From Ficedula albicollis (lineage: Eukaryota; Chordata; Aves; Passeriformes; Muscicapidae): a stretch of DNA of 64,000 nt. The notes below the pieces were generated by a model. The model ran no database searches, was not told the DNA's origin, and saw only the letters and a list, made by a program, of their open reading frames with translations. Below, in pieces: positions 40,812 through 55,318 of the stretch (its first letter is position 1; every line of letters begins with the position of its first letter). The stretch spans positions 3,556,041 to 3,620,040 of the forward strand of contig NC_021677.1 in the NCBI RefSeq assembly GCF_000247815.1, written 5' to 3'. Position numbers and translations under genes: made by a program.

Positions 40812-43800
40812 AAAAAAAAAGGAGAGAGAGAAAATTCTTGCAAGTATTTTTAATTCTTTAATGAATGGGTTGGTCCTGTTCTCCCTGTGCAATGGAGACT
40901 CACAGCTCATAATCCATTCTCCTGTTTTTTTCACCAGGCTGCTTAGCTTGTGTTTCTGGATAGGAGAGACTGTTTCTTGTTGTTGTTGTAGCTGTTTGTG
41001 TAAAGTGCTGCACATCACAGCTCAGCTTCTAGAGGCAGGTAGGAAAGTAATTAAACCTATAATTTGCATCAGAAATTATAAACAGTTCTTGGAAATGGTC
41101 TCAAAGATTCCACGTGTGATTGTGGGCAGAGCTCAGGTGAAAATCACCAAGCTCTCATCTGAATGTGGTCATTAGCCTTTCTAGGCTTGGAAATTTTTTT
41201 CCTAGGGCTTCCTGCTAATCCAGCTTAATAGTTGCTTTTCCCCCCCCTGTAGTTAAAGATCTAAAAGCAGAGGTTTGGGGAGAAGTTAATGGGAGCTGTG
41301 ATTCAAAACACACAGTTTGTGATGTGTGCAGTGTGAGAAGAAAGGGCTGTGGGAGCTCCTTCCTTGCTCATTCTGCAGGAGGCTGAGCAACCAGGAGGCT
41401 GAGATCTGTCCTGTCCAGCCCTTACTGCTGCTTTACATAAATTCACATTTTCAAGGCTGTCTTCATGAGAAAAAGAAAGCTGGGCTTCAAAGGAAAATTG
41501 CACTTTGTGGCCTCGAAGGAGAGAGGAGGAACTTGGACAACCTATATGCTCACTGGGTAAAAATCCAGGTGAAAAATCCAGGTAAAAATCTGTTCTCTAG
41601 CAGTGTAATGATTGACTGGAAGGCCAGAGGAAATGTATGTTTATAACTTTATTCTAACCACTGTTGGTCAGATGTCAGAATTGTTACTCCTAAATAACTC
41701 AGCTTTATAGAAAGTCATCCTTACCCAGCATAAATGTAGTTTTTTCTGTTTCCTGTGGTGATTTTGTTGGTTTTTGCAGATTTCTGACCTGTAGGAACCA
41801 GCAGTCTTAGGAAAATCTCTTTTTAACCACTGATGGTTGAGCTGTGCATTACTTGGAATTTTTCTTTTTAAAACTCAGCTAGTTTGAGAGTGAGATGAAC
41901 AGGATGAATGCTGGGGATCAGAATTTAAGGTGCAAGAGAAAGTGAGAGATGGATAAATGCATTCAACACAGGCTCAGGAGAGGGGATTTTCAAACTGGCC
42001 TTTCTTTTTTTTGCCTCTTTCTTTACTTGTGCTTACTAACTTTTTTTTTTTTTTTGCAAGCTACTGGCAGTGCTATTTTCTGAATAGGTTATGTATTTGC
42101 CCAAAAGGAATGTTTCTTTGAAGCCACTCTGCTAATTGCAAGGGACTCAGAGAGAAAAATGCCCTTGTATGGTCAGGGTGTAAGAAATGTGTAACTTAAA
42201 AGTTGTTTTGCTTGTTTTATTACTTATTTTATTCTTTCTGCCTGCATATAATGTGCAGCTGCCTTTAACCTCCTCTACTCATTTTCTGTTTGGGGAGGCC
42301 AGGAGTGAGCTACTTGGAATGTCATGGTTCCAACACTTTTTCTCTCTTTTTTTTTTTTTTTCCTTTCTTTCCTGCTCTTCTAAATTGAACATTCGTGATG
42401 AATGATGGTGTTCCAGTAGTACACTGGGAAACCATGGTGTTGGGTATTAGATAAACATCATGACAAAAGATTAAAGATTCCCCTGGGTCCTGTTTACCCC
42501 TGGAAAAAGAAGTGAGGTACAGGAAGACTGTGACTTGATCAAGAAAAAAAAAAGAGTACTTTTGCAAGAGTTCAAAACTGCACTCATTTTTCCTGAGTAT
42601 TCATAAAATTCTGACTTTTGAACTGCATTCTTCTCCCCTTCAGTTACCTGTAATAAAGCTACATATAAAGAGCTGTTAATGGTAGAGAATGCTGGTAACA
42701 AATAATGTTATGTGGCATCTTTCTTTTTATTTCCATTAATCTGCAAGAATATCCAAATTCTGGTGCTAGAACTCCACGTACTTTGCAGCACAATGATGTT
42801 AGGGTTTAAAGCAATGCAAAGAAATACAATTATTTACTCCTCCACACTTCTGTTTTCCAGAGTGTGTTCTTGTCCCTCTGGTGAGCAGTGCAATCCTACT
42901 TGACATGAAACTACAGGGAAGGCAAATAAGAGAAGCAAGCCTGTGATACATTTGAATTTTAGCAGTAAATCAGGAAGTTTTCTGAATTGAAATGCTGACT
43001 TGGGCTCTGTATTTCTGCATTTCTGTACCTAGTGCAAAGTGCATTATTTGTTGCATTCCAATGAGTTCCTCATTTTCCCCCTGCAGCCAGGAGAATAGAA
43101 GGTGCCACATTAACAATCCATAGCAAACCGGTTTCAGGGAAATCTAGAATTTTGCAAAATGTGAGGATGCTCAGAATTCTGCCAGTCTGAGCTGCCAGTT
43201 GGAGAGCCTGGGATAACTCAGGGATGCATATGGAGCTTGCCCAGTCTCAAGACACCACAGAATTCCTGCCTGTGCTCCAGCACTTCTGAAATTTTATCCT
43301 TTATAGAATTAGTTTCTTAGAGGTGACAGTCCCTGTGTATGCAAATGTTCTTTTCCCTGGTGTGTTCTTAGAGGCAAATCAAATCAAGGCATGATGAAAT
43401 CTGTGAATATAATACCACCAGCCCTGAATTTTCCTACATATAACCTGGGATTGTTTTCTGTGGAAGGCAGATGTTGCCAGGAATGTTGTAGTCATGATAA
43501 TGCAAGGATTGAGGCAAGAGGTGACACACAGTGAGTCACCTGGACTGGTGAACAAAGAACTGCCAATACTGTCCTGGAGAAAGTTACAGTGGTACATTTG
43601 ATGTAGGTGGATATTTGTCTATATAAACTATTTACCTAGTGCAATCAACTGAGCAATTGTTTCAAATTATGTTTAGCTTGGCCTTTTTTTTATTTTTTTT
43701 CTTTTCACCTGAGGTATTTGATGCAGGCCTGTGAGTTTATGTGGTTTTGTTTGGTGTTTCTCTCTTGTCTATAAGTAAAAAATACTCATTAAAAAAAAAT

Positions 43801-46060
43801 AACATTAAAAAATCAACAGCAGAATTCTCCTTTTGGTTTTCCTCATTCCATAAATATTTTTAATTGCCAGTTTAATGAAGTGGTAGCCGGCGGAGCTGAT
43901 TATGGAAAAGCTTTGAATCCTGATTTTCTGGAGTGAAAAGTGCCTGCTAAACAAAAAGAAAACAGTGGCATGGAGCTTTCCAAAAGAGTGAGAAATGGCA
44001 GAATAACCAAGGAATCAATGCTACTTGAGAAGTCAGTGCCATGTATAATCTCAGAATGAAGGAATAAGCCACTGGCTGAATGAAAAAGGTGTCATTGGTT
44101 ATATGATCCCAATGGCCCTTATGCAATTTGGAAATCTGCTAGTTTTAGTGTATTAGTAAAATATATTAGCACAGTATATTTTAGTAATATTTCTGCTCTT
44201 TTTAATCTGCACTGGGAGATACACAAACAGAAAAAAAGCTGGCCTGAGAGGCTGAGAGCGCAGAAATACAGAAGAAAATATCATTTATTGGTCAGGGAAC
44301 ACAAGTCCTGCAGAGCAGCCAGCTGATCCTCCCCTGGAAAGGAAATAATTCAGGAAGCCAAGGTTGATTTACAGAGGGAGGCTGTCTCGTGTGGCAGCCT
44401 TTGGGGCACCGGATATTGAAGAAACTTTATCTTGGACCTGGTCTTAGCCAGAAATTAAGATGAGATCTTGCACTTGAGGTATTAAAATAAACTCAGATCA
44501 GCGGAAGTCAGCAGGCTCAAGCGGAATATTCTGCCTGAAAAGAGATTAAGGCAATATGGATGAAATGCTCCAGCCGTGAAAACAACTGTTGCTTTACCAA
44601 AATAAAAAAGAAAAATCCTAGGGCTTTTCAACATTTAAAACAGTGGGGGGGGAAAAAACCAAACCCCACACCAATTGTATGGTAGAATTCAAGCCACGCA
44701 ATTTTTTGCAAAGACGTGAAAATCTCCTTTGGGTCATTGAAAGAGTTTTTGAAGAAAACCTGGCTAATATTATTTAAATTTTCCCAAAATATTCCCAAAA
44801 GCATTCAATGAATGAGAAACCAAGCGCTGTCTTTGTTCAAAGAGTGGTTGACATGGGGGATAATATTAGCATTAAATGAAAAATAAAAGCTACTTGAGGT
44901 GCAGGAGTTATTTCTGTGTGCTAGGTGCTGGGTGTCTCCATGAGATGTGTATCAGGCTACATGTAAAATGAAACACTGGGTTCAAACACAGTTTGCAAGG
45001 CCCAGATGATGATAAATGGCCACAGCAGGCAAACTAACGCTGATTAATGCAAGGTAGTGTGCATTCAAGGGGAAAATCTGGATTCTTTATACATTTGGAC
45101 ATCACATTAGATGCATCTGCTCATGGGAAAAATAAACTTAGCAGATCATTTTCAAAGATTTTTGTTCCTTTCACCACTAACACGTGAACTGTGCTAAACA
45201 CAGGAGTAAAAATAATAAGAGCAAGGAGATTATTAAAATCCCCTTGTGTACATCACTTATGTAATCTTGTAGTGAATGCTAAATGCTGTGTGGAGCCAGT
45301 ACAGTGAGAATGACCCAAAACCTAAAAAAATCTCCCAATAAGTCAAATGGGAAGGGAAATTGTGATTGTTTATTCCAGAGAGAACATGAATGAAGACATG
45401 TGTACAATCTATTATGTACACAAGGCAGTGAATTGCAGATAAAATCTTTTAAAAGTAGAACAAAGAGAAGTTTTCTACCATATTAAATGAAAGCAAGGTC
45501 TGAAATTCAGGACTTAGAGAAAAGAGAACTTATTTTAGTGTGCATCTCATTGAGACATACAGGGTACTAAGACAAGAAGTTTTGGAGATATTAGAATTTG
45601 TCTTATTTATAATTCTTCCATAAGTGAGTTATGGGTTATTTGTTGAGGGAAAAAAAAATGGTGTTGGAGGACTGGAGACAGTGCAATGTACAGAACTTTT
45701 TTTTAATTTACAGAGCTAGAAAAGTTTCATTTGCCATTTTTATTGCTAACTTTCATGGTGTTGCTCTCCGTGGGAGAGTTCTAAACCTGCTCATGATAAT
45801 TTATATTTTTTCTAGATCTGGTACCACGATCTGTTTTGATCCCAGTTTCTTGTCAAAGAGCTGCATCAGCCATTCTTGCATTGCTTGGCAGAGTGCTGTA
45901 TGGGAACTTTTTGTGATGTAGCTGAGAAGTTAGTGACATCTCATGGTAACTGTGGAAAATTACAGGTGATTTGGGATAAGCTTTGGCGTTTATAATTTGG
46001 GCATTGCAAATGTGATCTAAGTAAAAAAAAAAAAAATATATGCGTGTACACGCCTCTTGC

Positions 46061-47597
46061 ATTTAATTCTCCAGATTTCGTGGTTTATCTAGAGACTAAT
46101 TCAGGTATTTCTAAGCCAGAAATGAAGGTTTTCAGCCTAGAGTGGAACCTGTCAATCTGAAATCCAAATATTTTCCTGTGCATTGTGTTATTAATTTTCC
46201 ACCTCCAAAGGAATTTTGTGACATTGTGGTGTCTCTTTATTTTGTTGGTTTTAGGCACAAAGTCAGCCACAGAGTATTTAATTCTCCAGATTTCATGGTT
46301 TATCTAGAGACTAATTCACCTGAAATGAAGGTTTTGATGGAGTGAGACCTGCCAGTCTGTAATCCAAATGTTGTTCTGTGCATTGTGTTATTAATTTTTC
46401 ACCTAGAAAGGAACTGTGTGACATTGTGGTGTCTCTTCATTTTTTTGTTTTAGGCACAAAGTCAACCACAGAGTATTTAATTCTCCAGATTTCATGGTTT
46501 ATCTAGAGACTAATTCACCTGAAATGAAGGTTTTGATGGAGTGAGACCTGCCAGTCTGTAATCCAAATGTTGTTCTGTGCATTGTGTTATTAATTTTTCA
46601 CCTAGAAAGGAACTGTGTGACATTGTGGTCAGTCTGTAATCCAAATGTTGTCCTGTGCATTGTGTTATTAATTTTTCACCTAGAAAGGAATTGTGTGACA
46701 TTGTGGTCTCTTCATTTTTTTGTTTTAGGCACAAAGTCAACCACAGAGTATTTAATTCTCCAGATTTCATGATTTATCTAGAGACTAATTCAGGTATTTC
46801 TAAGCCTGAAATGGTTTGCAGCCTGGAGTGAGACCTGTCAGTCTGAAATCAAAATATTGTTATGTGCATTGTGTTATTAATTTTATACCTCCAAAGGAAT
46901 CGTGTGACATTACAGGCTCTCCTCATTTTTTTGGTTTTAGGCACAAAATCAGCTGCAGAGTATTTAATTCTCCAGATTTGATGCTTTATCTAGACACTAA
47001 TTCACCTGCAATGAAGGTTTTCAGCCTAGAGTGGAACATGTCAGTCTGAAACCAAATATTGTCGTGTACATTGTGTTAATAACTTTACACCTCCAAAGCA
47101 ATCATATGACATAGTGGTCTCCCCTCTTTTTTTTTTTTTGTTCATGATTTATCTAGAGACTAATTCAGGTATTTCTAAGCCTGAAATGGTTTGCAGCCTG
47201 GAGTGAGACCTGTCAGTCTGAAATCAAAATATTGTTATGTGCATTGTGTTATTAATTTTATACCTCCAAAGGAATTGTGTGACATTACAGGCTCTCCTCA
47301 TTTTTTTGGTTTTAGGCACAAAATCAGCTGCAGAGTATTTAATTCTCCAGATTTCATTAGTTGTTTTAGGCACAAAATCAGCTGCAGAGTATTTAATTCT
47401 CCACATTTGATGCTTTATCTAGACACTAATTCACCTGCAATGAAGGTTTTCAGCCTAGAGTGGAACCTGTCAGTCTGGAACCCAAATACTGTTCTGTGCA
47501 TTGAGCTATTTGTTTTCCACCTCCAAAGCAACTATATGACATGGTGGTCTCTCCTCATTTTTTTTTGGTTTCAGGCACAAAGTCAGCTGCAGAGTAT
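46061..47597 (+). repeat. PPFIBP2: About 200-bp tandem array carrying copies of the exon 3 splice acceptor
   Basis: Units of 199-212 bp repeat up to and into exon 3. Six times a T-rich tract ending TTTTAG is followed by GCACAAA(G/A)TCA and CAGAGTAT, the same start as the genuine exon. Decoy exon starts are 46255, 46454, 46729, 46941, 47316 and 47370; the true one is 47575. After the shared 23 exon bases the decoys continue TTAATTCTCCA instead of the coding sequence. In the reading frame entering from exon 2, each meets a stop within about 14 to 18 codons, except the fifth, which reads into the sixth before stopping. Some units also hold CAG|GTATTT, a plausible donor (46793/46794). Two unit lengths deviate: a 76-bp internal duplication in the third interval and a shortened 54-bp unit between 47316 and 47370. 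Confidence 0.92.
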
Positions 47598-47789
47598 GCT
47601 AATGGTGGATATGATATCGTGTCACCAGCTCCATCAGTGTACCTGGGCACATTCCAGATTTTGCACCTCCTGGAAGATCTGAAGATGGCCCTGGAGATGC
47701 TGGAGGACCCCCAGGAGAAAGAAGCACTGAGGAACCAAATCCCAGGGGCCACAGCTGTGTGTCTGAGGGAGTGGTTTGAGGAGAACCTG
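47575..47789 (+). CDS. PPFIBP2: Liprin-beta-2, exon 3: residues 22-93
   Basis: Begins after TTTCAG and completes the split glycine (G|GC), giving GTKSAAEYANGG, then ILHLLEDLKMALEMLEDPQE, NQIPGATAVCLREWFEENL. Human liprin-beta-2 has GTK after the same junction, then HLIEDLRLALEML, SQIPGPTA and KEWFEESL at equivalent places, so identity is clear. In the family this segment precedes the long coiled coil. The 215-nt exon joins exon 2 (phase 1) and ends in phase 0 at CTG|GTGAGT. The frame is open, with no damage. The first 23 bases are part of the tandem array that fills the intron just upstream, which is unusual for a coding exon. A short 3' AT-rich satellite and a C run begin within 400 bp of its donor. 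Confidence 0.95.
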
Positions 47790-47859
47790 GTGAGTTCTTG
47801 TTTCAGTTTTTCCATTTTCTCTGCAAACAGGGTTGGGGTCAACTATTTTCATATTGTTT

Positions 47860-48140
47860 TTATAATAAATATTAAATTCTAACATTAGAATAATGTAATT
47901 AATAGAAATTTTATAATATAATTTCTGCAATATATAATTAATATAATATTAACTATAGCATTATAGTATCTATTACAGTATATTACATTATATTGCATTA
48001 TATTTAATATATAATATATTAAATATAATACATAATATATATCATATAATATATTGCATAATATATATAGTATATAATATATTGCATAATATATAATATA
48101 TAATATATAATATATAATATATAATATATAATATATAATA

Positions 48141-48234
<94 letters not shown>

Positions 48235-48360
48235 ATATAATATATAATGTATGTAATTATAAACTATATTTAATTATATATTTTATATCATTCTATATCA
48301 TATAATAATTACAGTAATATATAATTAATATAATATTAATTGTTAAATTATTTTAAATAA
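47860..48360. repeat. TA-rich satellite with internal C run
   Basis: Repeated ATATAATATATTGCATAATA-like units lie from about 47930 to 48141 and resume at 48235-48270, interrupted only by C. Nearly all bases are A or T. The array begins within 150 bp of the exon 3 donor. Confidence 0.85.
48142..48234. other. 93-base C run inside TA satellite
   Basis: A pure C run interrupts an otherwise continuous ATATAATAT repeat, with the same motif resuming at once on the other side. A gap placeholder or consensus artefact is far more likely than a biological insertion. Confidence 0.87.
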
Positions 48361-48539
48361 TAACTGAAATCTGCATACTTAGAGAACTGCAGGGGGTGGT
48401 GAGCAATAACAGCTGAGGATATCACTTCTGTATGTGCTGATTTCTGAAGCAGTGCAGATATAGGAGAAGTTGATAAAAGACCTTATTTTGTCGTTTGGGG
48501 AAAGAAGAGATAGTAAAAATTAATTACAAAAAAAAAAAA

Positions 48540-49585
<1,046 letters not shown>

Positions 49586-52500
49586 TTTTTTATATTAATA
49601 TTTTTATTATAATATTATAGTAAATATTTCGTTATTTACAATACTTCCAACGTTGTTGCTTTTGTTTGGACTTGCCAGCTCCCTGGAATTCTTCACAGAG
49701 TGCAGGTCTGGGGCTGGAAAATCCTGTTTGAGCCCACATGAGAGAAAGGAATGAGAATTTGGTGCCAGTTTTGAAAGCTGAAGGTATAGGCAACATTGAA
49801 TTTGCAGTATTAGATTTTGGATTTAAATACCCTTAGGCCAGCTCTTACCAAATGCTCGCCTCGACAGAAATTTTAATGTTTTTTCCAATCTTTATGATAG
49901 CTAAGAGATGAATTTAGTGCATAAAAGCCAAATTTTCAGAGCGGCTCGCAGTAAAATTGGGCCTGTATCAAGAGCAGTGCTCATTTGCTAAAGCAGTTGG
50001 TCAGTCTGGATTCAGGACCAAGAAAACAGGGAAAATTGTGGTTTGGAATATCTCTAGTGCTGCATGTAGAGATGGCTGGATTTAAAATATTTTGCACTGC
50101 TCTGCCTCAAAGGAGGGTAGGTGACTGCTATTTGAAAATGGATCATAATCTTATATATTTGAAGACCTTTCTTATGTTTTTTTAAAATGCAAATAACTTG
50201 CAAGCATGCAGATAATCTCTCTGGAAGAAATCTGATAAAATTCAGCTTCTTTGAACGAAATGGAATCTGTGTTTCATAGTTGTGTCCTGTGCTGAAATTT
50301 CCTTCATTCCAGCCCAGAGCTATGAAACATGACCCTTAATGTGTGTCATGTGCCAGGATAGCTGGGGCAGCGATCTCTGCAGAATGAGAACTCTGCATCT
50401 CAGTGAATCCATTCACCCTGGAGGGAAAAAAGCAGTTTAGGGATCATTACTCCACGAAATGCTGGGGTATCTTTGACAAAACCCCACTCAGATGGTGCAT
50501 TTTCCCCAGGGGAATGTGCTGCAAAGTGTCTTTTTTAAACATTCTACCTCAAGTGTGGGCTAATAACTGAGCACAGACACCTGGAGTTTATTTTCATTGT
50601 CATATTCACCCAAAATGTTACATAAAGCATTGTTTGCTGTCAGCAGCAGCAACTGAATTGCAGCAGATGTTGTCTGTGAAATGTGTGTGACACAGTGGAT
50701 GGTGAGCTGATGCCTTGGAGATTTTATTGTTTAGAGCTGCTACAGGTTAAATAGAAGCTGTAAAAGGAGAGGGGTTTTCTTTTGTGAGTAATGGTTCCAC
50801 ATCTGTTTATTTTGGGGGGTCCATGCACCTTCCTTGGAAGCTGGACATGTCACTGAACAGCTTCAGGGACTGCAGCAATGGCTTTGTTTCCAACATTTTA
50901 CCAAAAATACCCCCAAACTTATCCTGGTTAGGCGCACAACAAAAAGCCATTTCATGTTTCTAAAAGCAGAGGAGTATGCTCCTTTCAAGAAATGTGTGTT
51001 ATTCTCCTTCACTTCAGCATGTGGTTGAAAACTGTATTAAGAATAATTTCAGCTGCCATGGTTAATCAAGAATCCAAGCAGTGTGTACAAACTAATGGAA
51101 ATAGTTTGAATGTGTGTTTTGCCACTGCCCCGTGTTGCTCTGCTGGGAAACCACAGAAAGGGAAGCCAGGAGGAAGGCTGGAGGCTCATTCCTGCTGGAG
51201 GGTATCAAATTTGGGTTGGAGCAAACTACAGGATAAAAATCCCAATGGTTGTGTGCTCCTGGTCTGTCCTTCTACATTGGCAACCTCCATCTCCTGCTGC
51301 AGCCCTGAGAGCTCTCTTAGCAGGCATGAAATATCACCAAGTGATGTCTCTGATTTATTTTATTTTATTTTTTAACCAGTGGTGACTTTGATATTCTTTG
51401 CCTCATCTGCTCTAGGTGTGAATACCAAAGATGTGGGGAAATTTAGATATGGCTGGAATAGGAAAACTTGAGGCCTCATGTTTCAAACCTGATATTATCT
51501 TCCCTATTGACTCTTTTGAAAGCAGCAGCTAAATTTCTTTTTCCTATGGAGCCATTGGTGATTTGGTGTTTCCTCTAAGATTGAGGCACAGCATCTGTTG
51601 AACTACAGGTGCTCTTTTGGAAAAACCCAAATTTTTTTTGTTTGTTTCTGTGGTCTGGGCTCTATGAACAATTCAGGTTCCTGAGTTTGCAGAATTAATG
51701 CTGTCCCTGCTTTGAGATGGATGAAACAGGTTTGGCAAAGTTAGCCCTGAATTTACAAAGATTCTGTCTCACACAGAATGAGGATTCTATAGTTGTAAAA
51801 ATCTTTTGGCAAACCTAAAACAGAAGAAAAAAAAATTAAATATAAACTTTTAACTACTTCAGAATTGCATTAAAAACTTATGCCTTGAAAAGAACTGTTT
51901 AAAATGGCTTTATGATTGTAAATTCTTTGGCCTTAAAAACAACACAAAGACCTAGGGATTATCTGGGAGAGCTCATACAAAGCAAATTTGTGGGTAGTTC
52001 CACTGTTTCTTGTTAAATATTTCAGTATTGGCAGTGACCACGTGACCTATCACAAAGCAGACAGTAATTTCAGCATTAAAAATTAACTGCTGCAGTGGCA
52101 ATTTGGCTTTGTGATTCTACAAGAGAATGTATTTAGTTACATAACTCTAAATGAATTTCCCCACTGCTCATTCTGGGTTTCATTCTATCCACCTTTTTCG
52201 AGTGAAGAGGAACATTTGTGCTCTTACAATGGATCTCGAGCCTCATTTTCAGGATTGCAAAACATGATCTTCCTCCTAGAGGAACACTTATATTTAAAAT
52301 AACATCATTTAAGGCTCCATCATGTAGCCTAAAAATGCCAATTCTTGAAAACTCATTAGTATTTTTCTGATTATTTAAGGGGTTTTTGGAAGCTTGACTC
52401 TGAAAATCTTTCTAAATATTCTCAATTTGAGGAAAGGGAGAGAAGAGCAGAAGAAATAGTAGAGGAACATGTGGTAGAGGCAATTTTTAATAGAATGTGA

Positions 52501-53930
52501 TTTGCCTTATGATATGTGCTGCTCTTTGTTCCTTTTGAAGATTTGTTCTTTAGTGGTAAAACTAGAGACTTTTCAGCAGAAAAAAGGACAAATTCATTAC
52601 AGTCTTGGTTGCTATTCACTCATAATTAATGTTCAAAAGAGATTGTTTCCACTGAGGGTTAAAATTAAAGAATATTTTTCCCCAATATCTTCACAAAAAC
52701 TTGGATGAAAACAGTAAAGCCCAGTTCAGAATTCTGACTTGATGCAGCTTGTGAAGTCACTTCAAAGTTTTATTTTAAGCATGTGTTAAAGTGCTCTGCT
52801 GAAACCTAATCACTGGCCTCTCTATTTCACTTCTGTCCAAGATTCATTTCACAGGGACCAGAAGAGAGGCAGAAAATGGCTGAGTTCAGGGCACTTCCAT
52901 GCACTGGAAAACACTCTTTTTATAAAAGCATCAATAGCATTTTTTCAGTACAGCTGGGTGGGAAGGGGATGTATCCTGAGTTAAAGGCTGTGGGTTTATC
53001 TGCTGCTAGATCTGACTGTGCTGATGGAGATATTTATAGCGGGATGTCCCCTCTGCCAGGGGACATTAACACATGTTAGATTGGAAAGGGAGCAGCACGG
53101 ACAGTGCAGAAAAGCAGCCATCCCACAGGCACTCATGGTTATTTTTGCCAGCTTGAAACATTAGATGGGTCCTGCTTTCTGAGAAGGTTGAAAGTTGAAT
53201 ATCCGGGTTTTGCACGGTGCTCCAGCTCCTTTGTGGTGAAATGATGATGCAAGGAAGGCTTGAACTGGAAAATCTGGTCCTCTCAGAGCTCCCCAAGGGT
53301 TACAGAGCCAGCAGAGAGGTGCCCTCCGTGTGTTCAGCTGTTTATGAATATTAGAGAATTCCTTGGAGACACTGGAACTGCTGGTCTGCAGAGCTTTTCT
53401 AAACATAGAACTCTTCGAAAGCAGGATAATTTTTGCAGTGTTCTGTGCTTGCTTTGTGTAGGAACTAAGCTCATCACCTCTGCAGCACCACTGCAGCACC
53501 TCTCAGAAGCAGGAAAGCCTCCTCTATGTGAACAACTAATAGAAGTATAAAAGTTTGCAGTGGATAGGGCTGATTTTAGATCCCTTTCTGAAAATGTCAT
53601 TTTCTTTCCCCCTTGTAATGGTCAGTAATGTTTAACAGAGCCACCATGAACTACAGTGCCTAAATAGGATGGAGAAATGGGCTGAGGCTTGGAGTCCTCG
53701 TGGAAGACAGGTGACATTCCTGCTGTAACAGCAGGAATTATTCCATGTATTTCATGGAAGTTTTCCCAGATTTCAAGGTGCTCTACTCCTACATATGAAG
53801 ATTACCCTGGTGCTGTCAGTGGAACACTCTGTAGGAAGCCATGATTTTGTACAGAAATTGCATGTTATCCTTCAAAAATTTCATTTATCCAGTTCCATCT
53901 GTACAATTCTCCTTCAGCTCTTGGCTTCAG

Positions 53931-54200
53931 TGCCTTCCTCTGCCCTAAGTGGCTGATATGGGATATAATGGGATATAATGGGATATTTCCCACTAGTTCA
54001 TCTTTGCTTTTGTCCTCTGCCCTAAGTGGCTGATATGGGATATAATGGGATATAATGGGATATTTCCCACTAGTTCATCTTTGCTTTTGTGTCTGATGCT
54101 GTGCATGGAGTCCCTTTTCCACCTCACCTTCTGACCCCCCACTATGTCTGATGCTGTGCATGGAGTCCCTTTTCCATCTCACCTTCTGACCCCCCCACTT
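53931..54200. repeat. Two successive short tandem duplications (77 bp and 55 bp)
   Basis: A 77-bp unit beginning TGCCCTAAGTGGCTGATATG (53941 and 54018) is duplicated, itself containing two copies of a GGGATATAAT motif. Immediately after it a 55-bp unit beginning GTCTGATGCTGTGCATGGAG (54091 and 54146) is duplicated with very few changes. Confidence 0.9.
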
Positions 54201-54667
54201 GAATCTCCAGCTGCATTGCTTTCCACAGATTTAAATGTTGCACACTGCATTCATTTAGCAAACATTAGTGCATAAATGTGTTTTTCAAGCAGAGCTGCAG
54301 GGAACATTGGAAAATGTTTTCCATAAAGTAATTAGCAGAGAGATTGGCAAGAGATAATTGTTTCCTTAAACAATGGTGCTGACAGAAAAGGGGTAGAGGT
54401 CACGTAGAGAAACTGGAGGCAAAATTCACTTTTAAAAGGTCCCTGTATTGATTTGGAGGCATTATTTGAATAATAGAAGAAGGGCATAACTTTGAAGTAT
54501 TTCTCTATATAACCCCTACTCACATTTCACAGAATTTGGATGGATAGGTTGACCTATGGAAATCTGCTAAATCTTATAAGTAATGACAAACATAGCAATA
54601 TTGTATCCACACCAAGATATTCCATTCTCTTGTGGATCAGCATGCCAATAACACAAAACTAAATATT

Positions 54668-54775
54668 TTTTAAGCTTTTGTGACCATTCAAAAATGAGAA
54701 AAAAACCCACTTAATTTTTTAAGCTTTTGTGACCATTCAAAAATGGGAAAAAACCCCACTAAAACCCACTTATAT
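54668..54775. repeat. 49-bp tandem duplication
   Basis: AAGCTTTTGTGACCATTCAA occurs at 54672 and 54721, with the following AAATG(A/G)GAAAAAA segment also shared. Copies differ slightly at the 3' end. Confidence 0.88.
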
Positions 54776-55318
54776 TTTGGACATATTGTCTAAACATGTT
54801 GGCATCCTATTCCTTGCCTTAAGTTGAAAACAATGGGCTTGATTTTCCTCAGTAATATAATGCTTAAGAAAAAAAATGAAAATAATATTTGTATATTCCT
54901 TATCAGAAATAGGGACTTGTAAAGGTGGATCTGCAGCTTATTCTATTTGGATTTTTTTTTTGTTATTTTACTATTTTTTCCATTTTGAAATTTAGAAGAG
55001 AATAATCATTAGACATTCATTACAGCGAGGAGAGGCAAACTGCTACCTGGCAATGTTATGGGTGTGTAAGCAAATATTTGGTAAATACCCTGTTTCAAAT
55101 GTCTCTCAGACTGATTTATTGCAGGTTTAGCAATTTCAGCAGTGCTTTGAAGCATTTGAGACAGGAAACTAAACCTGGTTTATCGTAATGTGCTGTGTGG
55201 TAGGATGACAATAAGTATCTTTAATTATTTTATTTCTGTATCAGTGTACTCTGCATATAACTGGGGGAGGTGTTCACAGTGATGCTGATGGTCTGTTAAG
55301 TAGAAAATATTTTTTAGA

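Noticed and set aside
46061..47574. CRISPR-like or satellite interpretation of the 200-bp array
   Set aside because: Unit length, absence of spacers and vertebrate context exclude CRISPR. It is a local minisatellite tied to exon 3.
47191..47682. 163-residue open frame overlapping exon 3
   Set aside because: It runs through the acceptor-bearing array and then crosses the true exon in a different frame. The liprin-beta-2 frame, defined by exon 2 phase and family similarity, is the real one.
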